Shown: positions 32,826-41,312 of the stretch, piece after piece
Layout: each line of letters opens with the position of its first letter
Numbering within the stretch: the first letter of the stretch is position 1
Source of the DNA: Pseudoxanthomonas helianthi
Lineage (GTDB): Bacteria > Pseudomonadota > Gammaproteobacteria > Xanthomonadales > Xanthomonadaceae
Assembly (NCBI RefSeq): GCF_017939625.1
Contig: NZ_JAGKTC010000001.1
Location: 525,497-589,496 of the forward strand
DNA: 64,000 nucleotides
Reading direction: 5' to 3'
Position numbers and translations under genes: made by a program
The notes under the pieces: model-generated
What the model saw: the letters and a program-made list of their open reading frames with translations, nothing else
Database searches by the model: none
What the model was told of the DNA's origin: nothing

Positions 32826-33796
32826 GGCGCCTGCTCCTTCGTGCGGATGCGGTTGCCCTTCCCCGCCTGTTCCAGCCAGCCGTGCATCTTCATCCATGCC
32901 GCGAAGGCGTCGAACCAGCCGGTGCTCGTCGTCGGCTTGGCATACATGCCGAAGCCGTGCCCGCCCTGCTCGTACAGATGGAATTCGACGGGCCGGCGCG
33001 CCGCACGCCAACGCTCGATCAGGCCGAATCCGCCATCGGCGAACAGGCCGTCGTCGGCGGCGATCGCGACGAACAGCGGCGGCGCATCGGACGGTACGTC
33101 GAGCGGCGCCAGGGGTCCATAGATGTTGCCGATGAAGGCCGGCCTGGCGTCTTCGCCGGCGAGTACGGTGGCCAGCGTCAGCATGCCACCCGCGGAGAAA
33201 CCGACCATGCCGATGCGCTGCGGATCGACGCCCCATGCCTCCGCGCGACCGCGCACGAGCGCGAACGCGGCGCGCGCATCGGCGATCTGCGGAGCGAGCT
33301 GCGGGATCGAGGCCGCCGGATCGATCCGGTGCGCGGGCGCCGGGCCGGAAAGCATCTCGCGCATGGAGCGCGCGAAACCGTCCAGGTCGGCGGGCGTCGG
33401 TTGCAGCCGGTACTTCAGCACGAAGGCGGCCACGCCACGGTCGGCCAGCGCGCGCGCCACGTCCCAGCCTTCGTTCTGCATCGAGAGCGAACGGAAGCCG
33501 CCGCCGGGCGCGACGATCACGGCCGTGCCAGTGGCCTTGGCCGGATCCGGCAGGAACGGGGTGAGCGTGGCCACGCTGACGTTGCGCGCGAACACGCTGC
33601 CGTACTGGCGATGCCAGGCTTCCGCCTGCGGCGCCGCCGGCCCTGGTCCGGTGCCGAGCACGATCGCAGTCGGCTGATCCGGCGTGGCGATGGCGGTCAT
33701 CGCATCGTCCTGGGCGTGGGCTGCAACGCACATCCACGATAGCGCCGCCAGGGCGATGCGCTGGATGGGGGTCATGCGGGTGCGACTGGGGCGCAT
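32822..33796 (-). CDS. secreted alpha/beta hydrolase, acetylxylan-esterase-like
   Basis: A 324-residue hydrolase with a signal peptide ending near VAAHAQ. The oxyanion region APGGGFRSLSMQNEG, the nucleophile elbow GFSAGGM with Ser, the Asp in AADDGLF and the His in GGHGFGM form the catalytic triad of the BD-FAE/Axe-like esterase group. It probably removes acetyl or feruloyl groups from xylan or its oligomers. The ATG at 33796 follows gcaggagaacc. Its stop overlaps the start of the secreted GH43 gene. Confidence 0.87.
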   Translation of the reverse strand: MRPSRTRMTPIQRIALAALSWMCVAAHAQDDAMTAIATPDQPTAIVLGTGPGPAAPQAEAWHRQYGSVFARNVSVATLTPFLPDPAKATGTAVIVAPGGGFRSLSMQNEGWDVARALADRGVAAFVLKYRLQPTPADLDGFARSMREMLSGPAPAHRIDPAASIPQLAPQIADARAAFALVRGRAEAWGVDPQRIGMVGFSAGGMLTLATVLAGEDARPAFIGNIYGPLAPLDVPSDAPPLFVAIAADDGLFADGGFGLIERWRAARRPVEFHLYEQGGHGFGMYAKPTTSTGWFDAFAAWMKMHGWLEQAGKGNRIRTKEQAP

Positions 33797-33815
33797 CGTG
33801 GTTCTCCTGCGGTAA

Positions 33816-34703
33816 TCAGGAAACAGCGTGGTCGGCCTTGCTACGCGCCGCCACGCACTCGTCGTCCGCGCACCATGCGAGCTCGAAGGCAAGGCGGAGG
33901 TGCTGCCCCGGCTGCAACACGTGCGGCGCAAGCGTGAATGCATCGGGCGGGCCGGTCTGCGGCTCGACGCAGGTCGCATGGGCGTCCGCGTCGTACACCA
34001 CCCAATGATCGGTATCGGCCTGCAGGCGTATGCGCTGGTCCCCGCGTGCGAGCGCGATCTCGCCCTCCGCCACAAAACAGTCGTCCCAGGGACCGGCCAC
34101 CGGCGGCACGCGCGGCAGCGTGGCGATGCCTTCCGCGTCCCGCGGATACATCGCCGCAGGCGCGAAGGTCAGACGGTCAGGCTTGCGGAACCAGGGATGC
34201 CAGCCCAGCACCGCCGGCATTGCGCAGTCGCCGGCCTGCACGGCAAGCTCGAGGTACAGGCGGTCTTCCAGCAGCCGCACCGATTGCGTCGTGGTGCCCC
34301 CGAACGGCCAGTAGTCGTCGTGCGGAAGCGCCAGCGAGAGGGCGGCGCTGTCGGCCTCCAGCGTGTCGATCCGCCAGGGCCGGGAGAAGCCGATGCCATG
34401 GATCGCGTGGCCACCGAAGTTCACCGGCAATGCATACGCACGGCCATCCAGATCGAAACGTCCACCGCGCACGCGTCCCGCCCAAGGCACCATCGGATAG
34501 CAGCCCCAGGCGATGGCGGCGGGCGCGACGTCGTCGGGCTCCACCAGCCAGTCCACGCCCGCGAAGCGGATCTGTGCGATGCGCCCGCCGGCTTGCGGCG
34601 CCAGTGCGACCTCCAGCTGGCCACGCCGGAGCCACGACAGCGGCCCCGGCGGCATCGGCGCCAAGGCGTCGTTCCGCGGCTCGGGCGAGGGATCAGCCGC
34701 CAT
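33816..34703 (-). CDS. aldose 1-epimerase (mutarotase-like)
   Basis: A protein of about 295 residues in the galactose-mutarotase fold: GGRIAQIRFAGVDW near the N-terminus, then GGHAIHGIGFSRPW with the catalytic His region, HPWFRKP, and a C-terminal CVEPQTGPPDAF with the catalytic Glu. It interconverts alpha and beta anomers of xylose or another released sugar, speeding entry into xylose isomerase. No signal peptide, so cytosolic. The ATG at 34703 overlaps the end of the GH43 gene by 11 bases; an alternative start is 34739. Confidence 0.87.
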   Translation of the reverse strand: MAADPSPEPRNDALAPMPPGPLSWLRRGQLEVALAPQAGGRIAQIRFAGVDWLVEPDDVAPAAIAWGCYPMVPWAGRVRGGRFDLDGRAYALPVNFGGHAIHGIGFSRPWRIDTLEADSAALSLALPHDDYWPFGGTTTQSVRLLEDRLYLELAVQAGDCAMPAVLGWHPWFRKPDRLTFAPAAMYPRDAEGIATLPRVPPVAGPWDDCFVAEGEIALARGDQRIRLQADTDHWVVYDADAHATCVEPQTGPPDAFTLAPHVLQPGQHLRLAFELAWCADDECVAARSKADHAVS

Positions 34704-35730
34704 AAGGGTCGATGGTAGCGATCTGCCCATTCGCATCATGTTGCAGCGGCGTGCATTTCACGGTGCGCAGGTGGGTGACGCCGCCGGAGAACAGTGCATC
34801 GTGATAGAAGAGGTACCACTGCCCTTCGAAGGCGCAGATCGAATGGTGGGTGGTCCAGCCCACTACCGGATTCAGGATCACGCCCGCGTAGGTGAAAGGC
34901 CCGTAGGGGCTGTCGCTGACCGCATAGCACAACAGGTGCGTGTTGCCGGTGGAATACGACAGGTAATACCTGCCGTCGTACTTGTGTACCCATGGCCCTT
35001 CGAAGAACCGGCGCGCATGGTCGTCGGCGTGCAGAGGTTCCCCGTGTTCGTCGAGGATCACGATCTCGCGCGAAGGCTCGGCCAGCCGCGTCATGCCGGC
35101 GTCCAGGCGCGCAATGCGCGGACCGAGTGCAGGCGCTCCGCCGACGGGCTCTGCATGCGCTTCGTCGTACCGGTTGTCGCGGTACTTCTGCAGTTGCCCG
35201 CCCCAGATGCCGCCGAAATAAAGATAGTGCGCACCGTCGTCGTCCTCGAACACGGCGGGGTCGATCGAATAACTGCCTTCGATCGGCTCCGGCTCGGCGG
35301 CGAACGGACCTTCGGGACGATCGGCGACGGCCACGCCGATGCGGAACAGTCCGTGCGCATCCTTGGCGGGGAAGTACAGGTAATAACGACCGTCGCGACT
35401 TGCGGCGTCCGGTGCCCACATCTGCCGGTCCGCCCACGGCACGTCGCGCACGTGCAGGGCGACGCCGCAATCGGTGACCTCGCCTTGGGGCGAGTCCATC
35501 CTCAGCACGTGGTAGTCCTCCATGCCGAAATGTCCGCCTTCGTCGTCGAACGGCGCACCGGCATCGATGTCGTGCGAGGGATAGATGTAGAGGCGCCCTT
35601 CGAACACGTGCGCTGACGGATCGGCCGTGTAGATGTGGGTCACCAGGGGCTTGGAGATCTCGTGCGCCGACAGTTGCGCCAGGTCGGCGCCGGGCGTCGG
35701 GTTTTCGTCGTGCGTCTGGATGTCGGTCAT
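34693..35730 (-). CDS. cytoplasmic GH43 family beta-xylosidase/arabinofuranosidase
   Basis: A 345-residue GH43 enzyme with no signal peptide, so it likely acts in the cytoplasm on oligosaccharides brought in by the adjacent transporter. The active-site acids are Asp in TADPSAHVF, Asp in SIDPAVFEDDDG and Glu in FEGPWVHKYDG. It differs from the secreted GH43 at 31809 in sequence and length. The ATG at 35730 (MTDIQTHDENPTPG) lies 17 bases after the transporter stop. Substrate choice between xylose and arabinose units is not readable. Confidence 0.9.
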   Translation of the reverse strand: MTDIQTHDENPTPGADLAQLSAHEISKPLVTHIYTADPSAHVFEGRLYIYPSHDIDAGAPFDDEGGHFGMEDYHVLRMDSPQGEVTDCGVALHVRDVPWADRQMWAPDAASRDGRYYLYFPAKDAHGLFRIGVAVADRPEGPFAAEPEPIEGSYSIDPAVFEDDDGAHYLYFGGIWGGQLQKYRDNRYDEAHAEPVGGAPALGPRIARLDAGMTRLAEPSREIVILDEHGEPLHADDHARRFFEGPWVHKYDGRYYLSYSTGNTHLLCYAVSDSPYGPFTYAGVILNPVVGWTTHHSICAFEGQWYLFYHDALFSGGVTHLRTVKCTPLQHDANGQIATIDPYGG

Positions 35731-35747
35731 GGGCGAAGTACCGGGAA

Positions 35748-37232
35748 TCACGCGGTCGCATCCGCGGCGCGGCGGCGTTGGCCGAGTTCGTGTTCGATCC
35801 GCGTCTCCATCCGCTTGTCGATCTCGTAGATGAAAAGCAGCGCCACGCAGGCCAGGAACGGCAGCGAGGCGTACACGCTCACCGCCAGGCGGATGCCCTG
35901 CACCGTCTGCTCGGCCTGCGCCGGCAGGTCGGGGTCGTAGCCGTAGTGGGCCAGGATCGCCGCGACCAGCGCGCCGCCGATGCTCAGGCCCAGCTTCAGC
36001 CCGATCAGGATCGCCGAGAACACGATCGCGGTGGCGCGGCGGTGGTTCTTCCATTCCGACCAGTCGGCCACGTCGGCCACCATCGCCCACAGCAGCGGGA
36101 TGGTGATGCCGTACAGGAAGCCGTGCAGCAGCTGCGCGAGCATCGCCAGCCCGACCGACCGCGGCGACAGGAACAGGAACGCCAGCAGGCACAGCGTGGA
36201 CAGCAGCAGGAACACGCCGAACACGTTGCGCTTGCCGTAGCGATCGGCCAATGGCTTGGAGAAGCCGATGCCGACGATCATCAGGATGATGCCGCCGCCG
36301 TTGAACAGGCTCAGCGCCGAGGTCGGCGCGTCCTTCGGCCACTGGAATTCGGTCAGGCCCAGGCCGGTCAGCAGCGAGTTCAGCCCGGCGATGAAACCGT
36401 TGAAGCCGATGTCCTGCAGGTACGTGGCCAGCGCCGTCTCGTCCAGGTAGTACTTGAAGTAGTACACGTACATGCCGCCCTTCAACGCCAGAGTGACGAA
36501 CACCAGGATGGTCAGCGCCAGCATCACCTGCCACGGACGGTTGCGCGCCAGGTCGCCCAGGTCCTGACGGACGCTCGACTTCTGCGCCGCTTCCGGCACC
36601 ACGCGCTCCTTGGTGGTGAAGAAAGTGATCAGGAAGCACACCGTGCCTGCCATCGCGAACAGCGCCATCGTGTTGTGGAACCCTTGCACCTTGTCGCCGC
36701 CGCCGAGGATCAGCACCAGCGGCAGCAGCAGCGCCTGGATCACGAACTGCGCGACCATCACCGCGACGAAGCGGTACGACGACAGGCTGTTGCGTTCGGC
36801 CATGCTGCCGGTGATCACGCCCGACAGCGCCGAATACGGCAGGTTGTTGGCCGCATACACCGCCACCAGCAGGGTGTAGGTGGCCAGCGCGTAGAACACC
36901 TTGCCGCTTTCGCCCAGGTCCGGCGTGCTGAACGCCAGCAGCGAGAGCACGCCGAACGGGATCGCGGTCCACAGGATCCACGGCCGGAACTTGCCCCAGC
37001 GCGTGCGCGTGCGGTCGGCGACCAGGCCCATCACCGGGGTGAACACGAACGCGCCGAGCAGGCCGCCGGCGAAGATCACCGTGCTCGCGGTGCCGGCGGG
37101 GATCCGGTACACATCGGTGTAGAAGAAGGCGAGGAAGGTGACCAGGGTCTGGAAGATCAGGTTCGCCGCCAGGTCGCCCAGGCTGTAGCCGATCTTTTCG
37201 ACAACCGAAAGTTTTTCCGGAGTGCTGTTCAT
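35748..37232 (-). CDS. GPH family sugar:cation symporter (XynP/XylP-like)
   Basis: A 494-residue transporter of the glycoside-pentoside-hexuronide family (MelB type). It has about twelve helices, begins KIGYSLGDLAANLIFQTLV, has the cation motif FYTDVY and ADRTRTRWGKFRPWILW in the loop after helix 2, and the second-half marker ADVADWSEWKNHRRAT. Homologues import xylosides. First gene of the operon with a GH43, an aldose epimerase, an esterase and a second GH43. A perfect xylan-box operator lies about 215 bases upstream, indicating control by a LacI-type repressor. Confidence 0.95.
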   Translation of the reverse strand: MNSTPEKLSVVEKIGYSLGDLAANLIFQTLVTFLAFFYTDVYRIPAGTASTVIFAGGLLGAFVFTPVMGLVADRTRTRWGKFRPWILWTAIPFGVLSLLAFSTPDLGESGKVFYALATYTLLVAVYAANNLPYSALSGVITGSMAERNSLSSYRFVAVMVAQFVIQALLLPLVLILGGGDKVQGFHNTMALFAMAGTVCFLITFFTTKERVVPEAAQKSSVRQDLGDLARNRPWQVMLALTILVFVTLALKGGMYVYYFKYYLDETALATYLQDIGFNGFIAGLNSLLTGLGLTEFQWPKDAPTSALSLFNGGGIILMIVGIGFSKPLADRYGKRNVFGVFLLLSTLCLLAFLFLSPRSVGLAMLAQLLHGFLYGITIPLLWAMVADVADWSEWKNHRRATAIVFSAILIGLKLGLSIGGALVAAILAHYGYDPDLPAQAEQTVQGIRLAVSVYASLPFLACVALLFIYEIDKRMETRIEHELGQRRRAADATA

Positions 37233-37448
37233 GACCACCGCTGCAGGTTTTGCGTAGGGACCGGAGATCGGCGCGAGCCGCTCCCGGACAAGGCGCGGGC
37301 CGCGCCGGCGTCACGCCGGAACGGGCCGCGGTGTTTGCCTGTTATTACTGCATCCTCCACCGCGCCGATACGGGGCCCGGTTCGGTCTTGCGGTCCGGTC
37401 GGATTGCGGAAAGCGCGAACCCTTCGAATCCCCGCCTACCGGAGTGAA

Positions 37449-37462
37449 TGTTAGCGCTACCA
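37449..37462. promoter_or_regulatory. xylan-box operator before the GPH transporter operon
   Basis: The sequence tgttagcgctacca is the reverse complement of TGGTAGCGCTAACA, the operator described for the xylan regulon of Xanthomonas campestris, with no mismatch. It sits in the 287-base gap between the GH9 gene and the transporter gene, which holds no other gene. Confidence 0.85.
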
Positions 37463-37519
37463 TATTTTCTTCCGCACGCTGCAAAGCAGCAATCGGCAGT
37501 GCCTCCTTATGGGCCGCGA

Positions 37520-40066
37520 TCACTCTTTCGCCAGCAGCTCCTGCACTGCATTGGCCAGGTACAGGTAGCTGCCGCCCAGGTCCACCACGTACTCGTTCTG
37601 GCCCCAGAAGAATGGCCAGTTGGTGCGGTTTTCCGGCAGGTCCGGCGGCAGCACCAGCACGCCGGGCACCACGCCGCCGGCGATGTAGGAGAAATCGGCG
37701 CGGTTCATGCCGTAGGCGACCAGCTGCGATTTCGCGCCAACCGCGGAGACGAAGGAATGGTCCCCACCGGGATGCGTGCCGAACAGATAGTCCAGGCCGC
37801 GATACACATCCGCGCGGTCGAGCAGGTCCGGGAAGGCGCGGCGCAGGTAGTCGTTGGCGATGGCCTGCGTCACCACGGCGGCGTTGCCGGCCCAGCCGGC
37901 ACGGGTGACGATCACGCCGAAGGGGTTTTCCTGCTGGCTCTTGCGCAGCCCGACGACATAGGCCTGCGCCAGTTCGCGCAGCTTCGCCTTGTAGCCGGCA
38001 TCCATCATCGGCAGCGCGCGCACCGCGATCGCCACGTTGTCGCCGAAGAAGCGCGTGCCCACTTCCGGCAGCAAGGCCGCCACGCGCCTGGCGTACTTGT
38101 CCTGCTTCGTGGCCTGCAGCAGTTCGACCGCGGCCTTGAATTCCTCGTCGGCCAGAGGCCCGCCGGTGGTGTTGCCGAATTTGAACGTGTACGGCGGGCG
38201 CGACTGCTCCTCGTCCCACACCTTCTGCGCCGTGCGCAGCGCCTCGTCCGCCAGCGCATCGTCGTAGCCGCGCAGCGCGCGGCTGGCGGCCGCCAGCGCC
38301 GCGGCCGAACCGTAGTCCAGCGCCGAGGCGCGGGTGGTGAAGGCCCAACGGTCGTCGAATTCGCCGCTGCGCTCGCCTTCGCGCCGAGTCACCAGTTGCT
38401 CTGGCGATGGCGACTGCGTGATGGGCACGAACATCCTCCCGGGATGGCGCTGCGCTGCGTGCGGATCGAGCGACTTGTCGTAGACCAAGCCGTCAGTCTT
38501 GCTCAGCGCGTCGCCCAGGTGCGGGTACTGGTACAGGTGCGCCTCGACGATGCCGTGGATGGCATGACCGACGGTGCGGTATTGCGCCAGCAGGTAGCGG
38601 GTGCCGTGTTCGATCTGCTGGAGCAGGTCGGGCTTGCCGTCGGGGCGGTGCAGTTCGACGTAGCGCGCCTGCTGGCTGACCGTGGTGGTGTCGCGCTGCG
38701 GCCGGAACCGCTCCCAGGTCTGCACCAGCATGCCGACCAGGTGGTACTGGGTCTGGGTGCGGATGTCGAAATCGCCGGCATCGAGCCAGCCGCCGACGTT
38801 GAGGCCGGGAATGTGCTCGAAGGGCGCGGACTTCGTATCCGTCTGCGCGCCCATCGCATACAGGTCGAAGTGTTCGTAGTTCGGCGGCGCTTGCAGCGCG
38901 TCGTCCAGATGCGAGGCGCCGTGCCAGGTGCGATAACCCTCGCGCACGCGTACGTGGTCCATCTGCACCGGCAGGTACACGTCCAGGGTGGAATGCCACA
39001 CGTCGGCATAGACGTCGGCGTCGATGCGGAACGGGTCGCCGCGCTGCGCACCGTAGTCCACGCGATAAAGGCCGGGTTCGCGTACCTGGGAGAAATCGAA
39101 GCGCAGATAGTTGTAGCGCAGCCAGCGGCCCCAGGCCGTGGCTGGGCCTTCGAACACAGTCTTCTCGCTACCGTCGGCTTCGATCTTGACCAGCCGCGCG
39201 CTGCGCTGCGGCGTGTCGTTGCGGTCGAGCTCGATCACCGCGATCTTGTCCTGCGCCGGGTGGTAGCCGACCTGGGAATGGGCGATCACCGGCGCGCGCA
39301 ACCAGTCCGGCACGGTGTTGGCGTTAACCTGCCATTCGATCACCTTGCCGGTCCTGCCCGCCGGCAGCGGGCTGCGCAGCACGTACCAGCCGTTCTGCGC
39401 CTTGTTGCGGCCGTCGTACAGCTGCAGCATGGTCTCGCCGCGGGCCTGCACGGTGACGCGGCGCAGCGGATCTTCCGGCGCCAGCACGATGCGCTTGCCG
39501 CTGGCGATGGCGCGCGGTTCGGTCGCGCCGTCCGCATCGGCGTCCATCAAGGCCGACGGATGGCGCGGGAACAGTCCGGTCTTGCCGTCGACCAGGTAGC
39601 TCTTGCCGAAATACGCCACCGGCACGAATTCCAAGTTGAAGCCGGCACGGCCTTGCAGCGCTTTGGGCAGCGGCTTGTCCAGCAGCACGCGCACTGTCAC
39701 GCCGTCGCCGCCACCCTGCACTTCGATGCGATAGTCGAAATCGAACTGCGGGTAGCGCATCCGGGTTTCGATGCGCTGGTGCGCGGCGTCAACCTTGCGT
39801 TCGACCAGTTCGGCGATCGCATCCCACTGCTCCGGGGTGCGGTTGAGGCGCACGTCGCCGTTGGTGGCGGTGCGCTCGCCGTGGTGCACCAGCTCGATGC
39901 CGCCGGTCTTGGCGTCGTTGAACAGGCCGCCGGGGGTGTTCGCGAACACCAGCACCTCGGCACCGCGCGCCTCGAAATAGTCCTGCGCGTTCAGGCGCAG
40001 GTCCTGCGCCTGGATCGGCGCGGAGAGCAACAGGGCCATCCACAGCATCGCGTTGATGTTGCGCAT
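37520..40066 (-). CDS. secreted GH9 family glycoside hydrolase
   Basis: An 848-residue enzyme with a signal peptide (MRNINAMLWMALLLSAPIQA). Residues about 300-400 form the N-terminal Ig-like domain usual in GH9 (AHSQVGYHPAQDKIAV, GLYRVDYG). The (alpha/alpha)6 catalytic domain follows, with GGWLDAGDFD (base and partner Asp), HPGGDHSF and WGQNEYVVDL with the acid Glu near residue 825. Residues 30-290 have no clear match. GH9 enzymes cut beta-1,4-glucans or act as exo-enzymes on related polymers; here the locus points to a xylan- or xyloglucan-type oligosaccharide. Divergent from the SMP-30 gene across an operator. Confidence 0.88.
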   Translation of the reverse strand: MRNINAMLWMALLLSAPIQAQDLRLNAQDYFEARGAEVLVFANTPGGLFNDAKTGGIELVHHGERTATNGDVRLNRTPEQWDAIAELVERKVDAAHQRIETRMRYPQFDFDYRIEVQGGGDGVTVRVLLDKPLPKALQGRAGFNLEFVPVAYFGKSYLVDGKTGLFPRHPSALMDADADGATEPRAIASGKRIVLAPEDPLRRVTVQARGETMLQLYDGRNKAQNGWYVLRSPLPAGRTGKVIEWQVNANTVPDWLRAPVIAHSQVGYHPAQDKIAVIELDRNDTPQRSARLVKIEADGSEKTVFEGPATAWGRWLRYNYLRFDFSQVREPGLYRVDYGAQRGDPFRIDADVYADVWHSTLDVYLPVQMDHVRVREGYRTWHGASHLDDALQAPPNYEHFDLYAMGAQTDTKSAPFEHIPGLNVGGWLDAGDFDIRTQTQYHLVGMLVQTWERFRPQRDTTTVSQQARYVELHRPDGKPDLLQQIEHGTRYLLAQYRTVGHAIHGIVEAHLYQYPHLGDALSKTDGLVYDKSLDPHAAQRHPGRMFVPITQSPSPEQLVTRREGERSGEFDDRWAFTTRASALDYGSAAALAAASRALRGYDDALADEALRTAQKVWDEEQSRPPYTFKFGNTTGGPLADEEFKAAVELLQATKQDKYARRVAALLPEVGTRFFGDNVAIAVRALPMMDAGYKAKLRELAQAYVVGLRKSQQENPFGVIVTRAGWAGNAAVVTQAIANDYLRRAFPDLLDRADVYRGLDYLFGTHPGGDHSFVSAVGAKSQLVAYGMNRADFSYIAGGVVPGVLVLPPDLPENRTNWPFFWGQNEYVVDLGGSYLYLANAVQELLAKE

Positions 40067-40159
40067 CGTTTCGTCCGGTTCGTGGCTGTTCCGAATTCGC
40101 GGCGCCACACGGCCGGGCGCATGCGGCATGGCGCGCGCCGCCGCATGAGCACGACACAT

Positions 40160-40173
40160 TGTTAGCGCTATCA
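40160..40173. promoter_or_regulatory. xylan-box operator between the GH9 and SMP-30 genes
   Basis: tgttagcgctatca matches the reversed xylan box at 13 of 14 positions. It lies 94 bases before the GH9 start and 77 bases before the SMP-30 start, so one repressor dimer could govern both divergent genes. Confidence 0.8.
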
Positions 40174-40249
40174 TTCGGCTGCGATGATGCCGTTTTCCGG
40201 CGAAAATGCTTGCTGCAGTGTGTCAATCGGCCCGCGCATGGAGTCCCCG

Positions 40250-41284
40250 ATGCCATCGATCTACCGCACGATCCTGATCCCGGTCCTGCTGCTGCAAGCG
40301 GCCTGCGCGACCTCCCCCGCGCCGACACCGGCAGCGCCGGGCATCGGCAAATTCAGCGTCTACGACGCGGCCTTCCATCGCGTTGTGCCCGGCGGCGCGA
40401 AGATCGAGAAGGTCGCCGAAGGCTTCACCTGGTCGGAAGGGCCGACATGGGTGAAGCAAGGCGCCTACCTGCTGTTCACCGACGTACCGGAAAACACCCT
40501 GTACCGCTGGTCGCGGCGCGATGGCCTCTCTGTGCTGCTCAAGCCTTCCGGCTACGCCGGTCCGCCGCTGCAGGAATTGCGCGAAGCCGGCGCGAACGGC
40601 CTGTCCGCGCAAGCCGACGGCAAGGTGCTGCTGGCCGATTCGGGTTCACGCCTGGTCGCCGAGCTCGATCCGGAGACGAAGACCAAGACCCCGCTGGCGT
40701 CGCGCTACGGCGGCAAGCGCTTCAACAGCCCGAACGACCTGGTCCGCAATGTCGATGGCGCGGTCTTCTTCACCGATCCGCCGTACGGTTTGAAGGACAT
40801 CGAGAAATCGCCGGTGCGCGAGCTGCCTTTCAGTGGCGTGTACCGGCTCGACCCCGATGGCAGCGTGCATCTGCTCGACGATTCGCTGGCCTTCCCGAAC
40901 GGCATCGCCCTGTCGCCGGACCAGCGCACCCTGTACGTGTCCAACTCCGATCCGGCGCGACCGGTCTGGATGGCCTATTCGCTCGACGCTCGGGGCGAGG
41001 TCGTCGGCAAGCGCGTGTTCGCCGACGCAAGCGACCTGATGGGCGAAGGCGTGCAGGGCCTGCCCGACGGCATGGCCATCGCCGCCGACGGCACGCTGTT
41101 CGCCACCGGCCCCGGCGGTGTGATCGTGTTCGACCCGCAAGGCCGGCGCCTGGGCCGGATCGAAACCGGCACCGCCATCGCCAACTGCGCCTTCGGCGAC
41201 GACGGCCGCACGCTGTACATGACCTCGCACTCGTTCCTGGCACGGGTGCGGGTCAATGCGCGCGGGGTCGAATTCGCGCAGTGA
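40250..41284 (+). CDS. SMP-30/gluconolactonase-type lipoprotein
   Basis: A 344-residue protein with a lipoprotein signal (MPSIYRTILIPVLLLQAAC). The six-bladed propeller of the SMP-30 family is visible: GFTWSEGPTWV with the metal Glu, NSPNDLVRNVDGAVFFTDPPYG with the metal Asn and Asp, and LPDGMAIAADG. It would hydrolyse a sugar lactone, perhaps xylonolactone, at the membrane. The ATG at 40250 follows ggagtccccg; an ATG at 40238 is possible. No xylose dehydrogenase is in the window, so an oxidative xylose route cannot be completed here. Confidence 0.88.
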   Translation: MPSIYRTILIPVLLLQAACATSPAPTPAAPGIGKFSVYDAAFHRVVPGGAKIEKVAEGFTWSEGPTWVKQGAYLLFTDVPENTLYRWSRRDGLSVLLKPSGYAGPPLQELREAGANGLSAQADGKVLLADSGSRLVAELDPETKTKTPLASRYGGKRFNSPNDLVRNVDGAVFFTDPPYGLKDIEKSPVRELPFSGVYRLDPDGSVHLLDDSLAFPNGIALSPDQRTLYVSNSDPARPVWMAYSLDARGEVVGKRVFADASDLMGEGVQGLPDGMAIAADGTLFATGPGGVIVFDPQGRRLGRIETGTAIANCAFGDDGRTLYMTSHSFLARVRVNARGVEFAQ

Positions 41285-41312
41285 GTCGCGCGCAGTCGCT
41301 CTCCGCCGCCGC

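Noticed and set aside
37448..40165. A plus-strand open frame of 905 codons opposite the GH9 gene
   Set aside because: The minus strand carries the GH9 motifs and a signal peptide. The plus frame is His/Arg/Val-rich without a domain.
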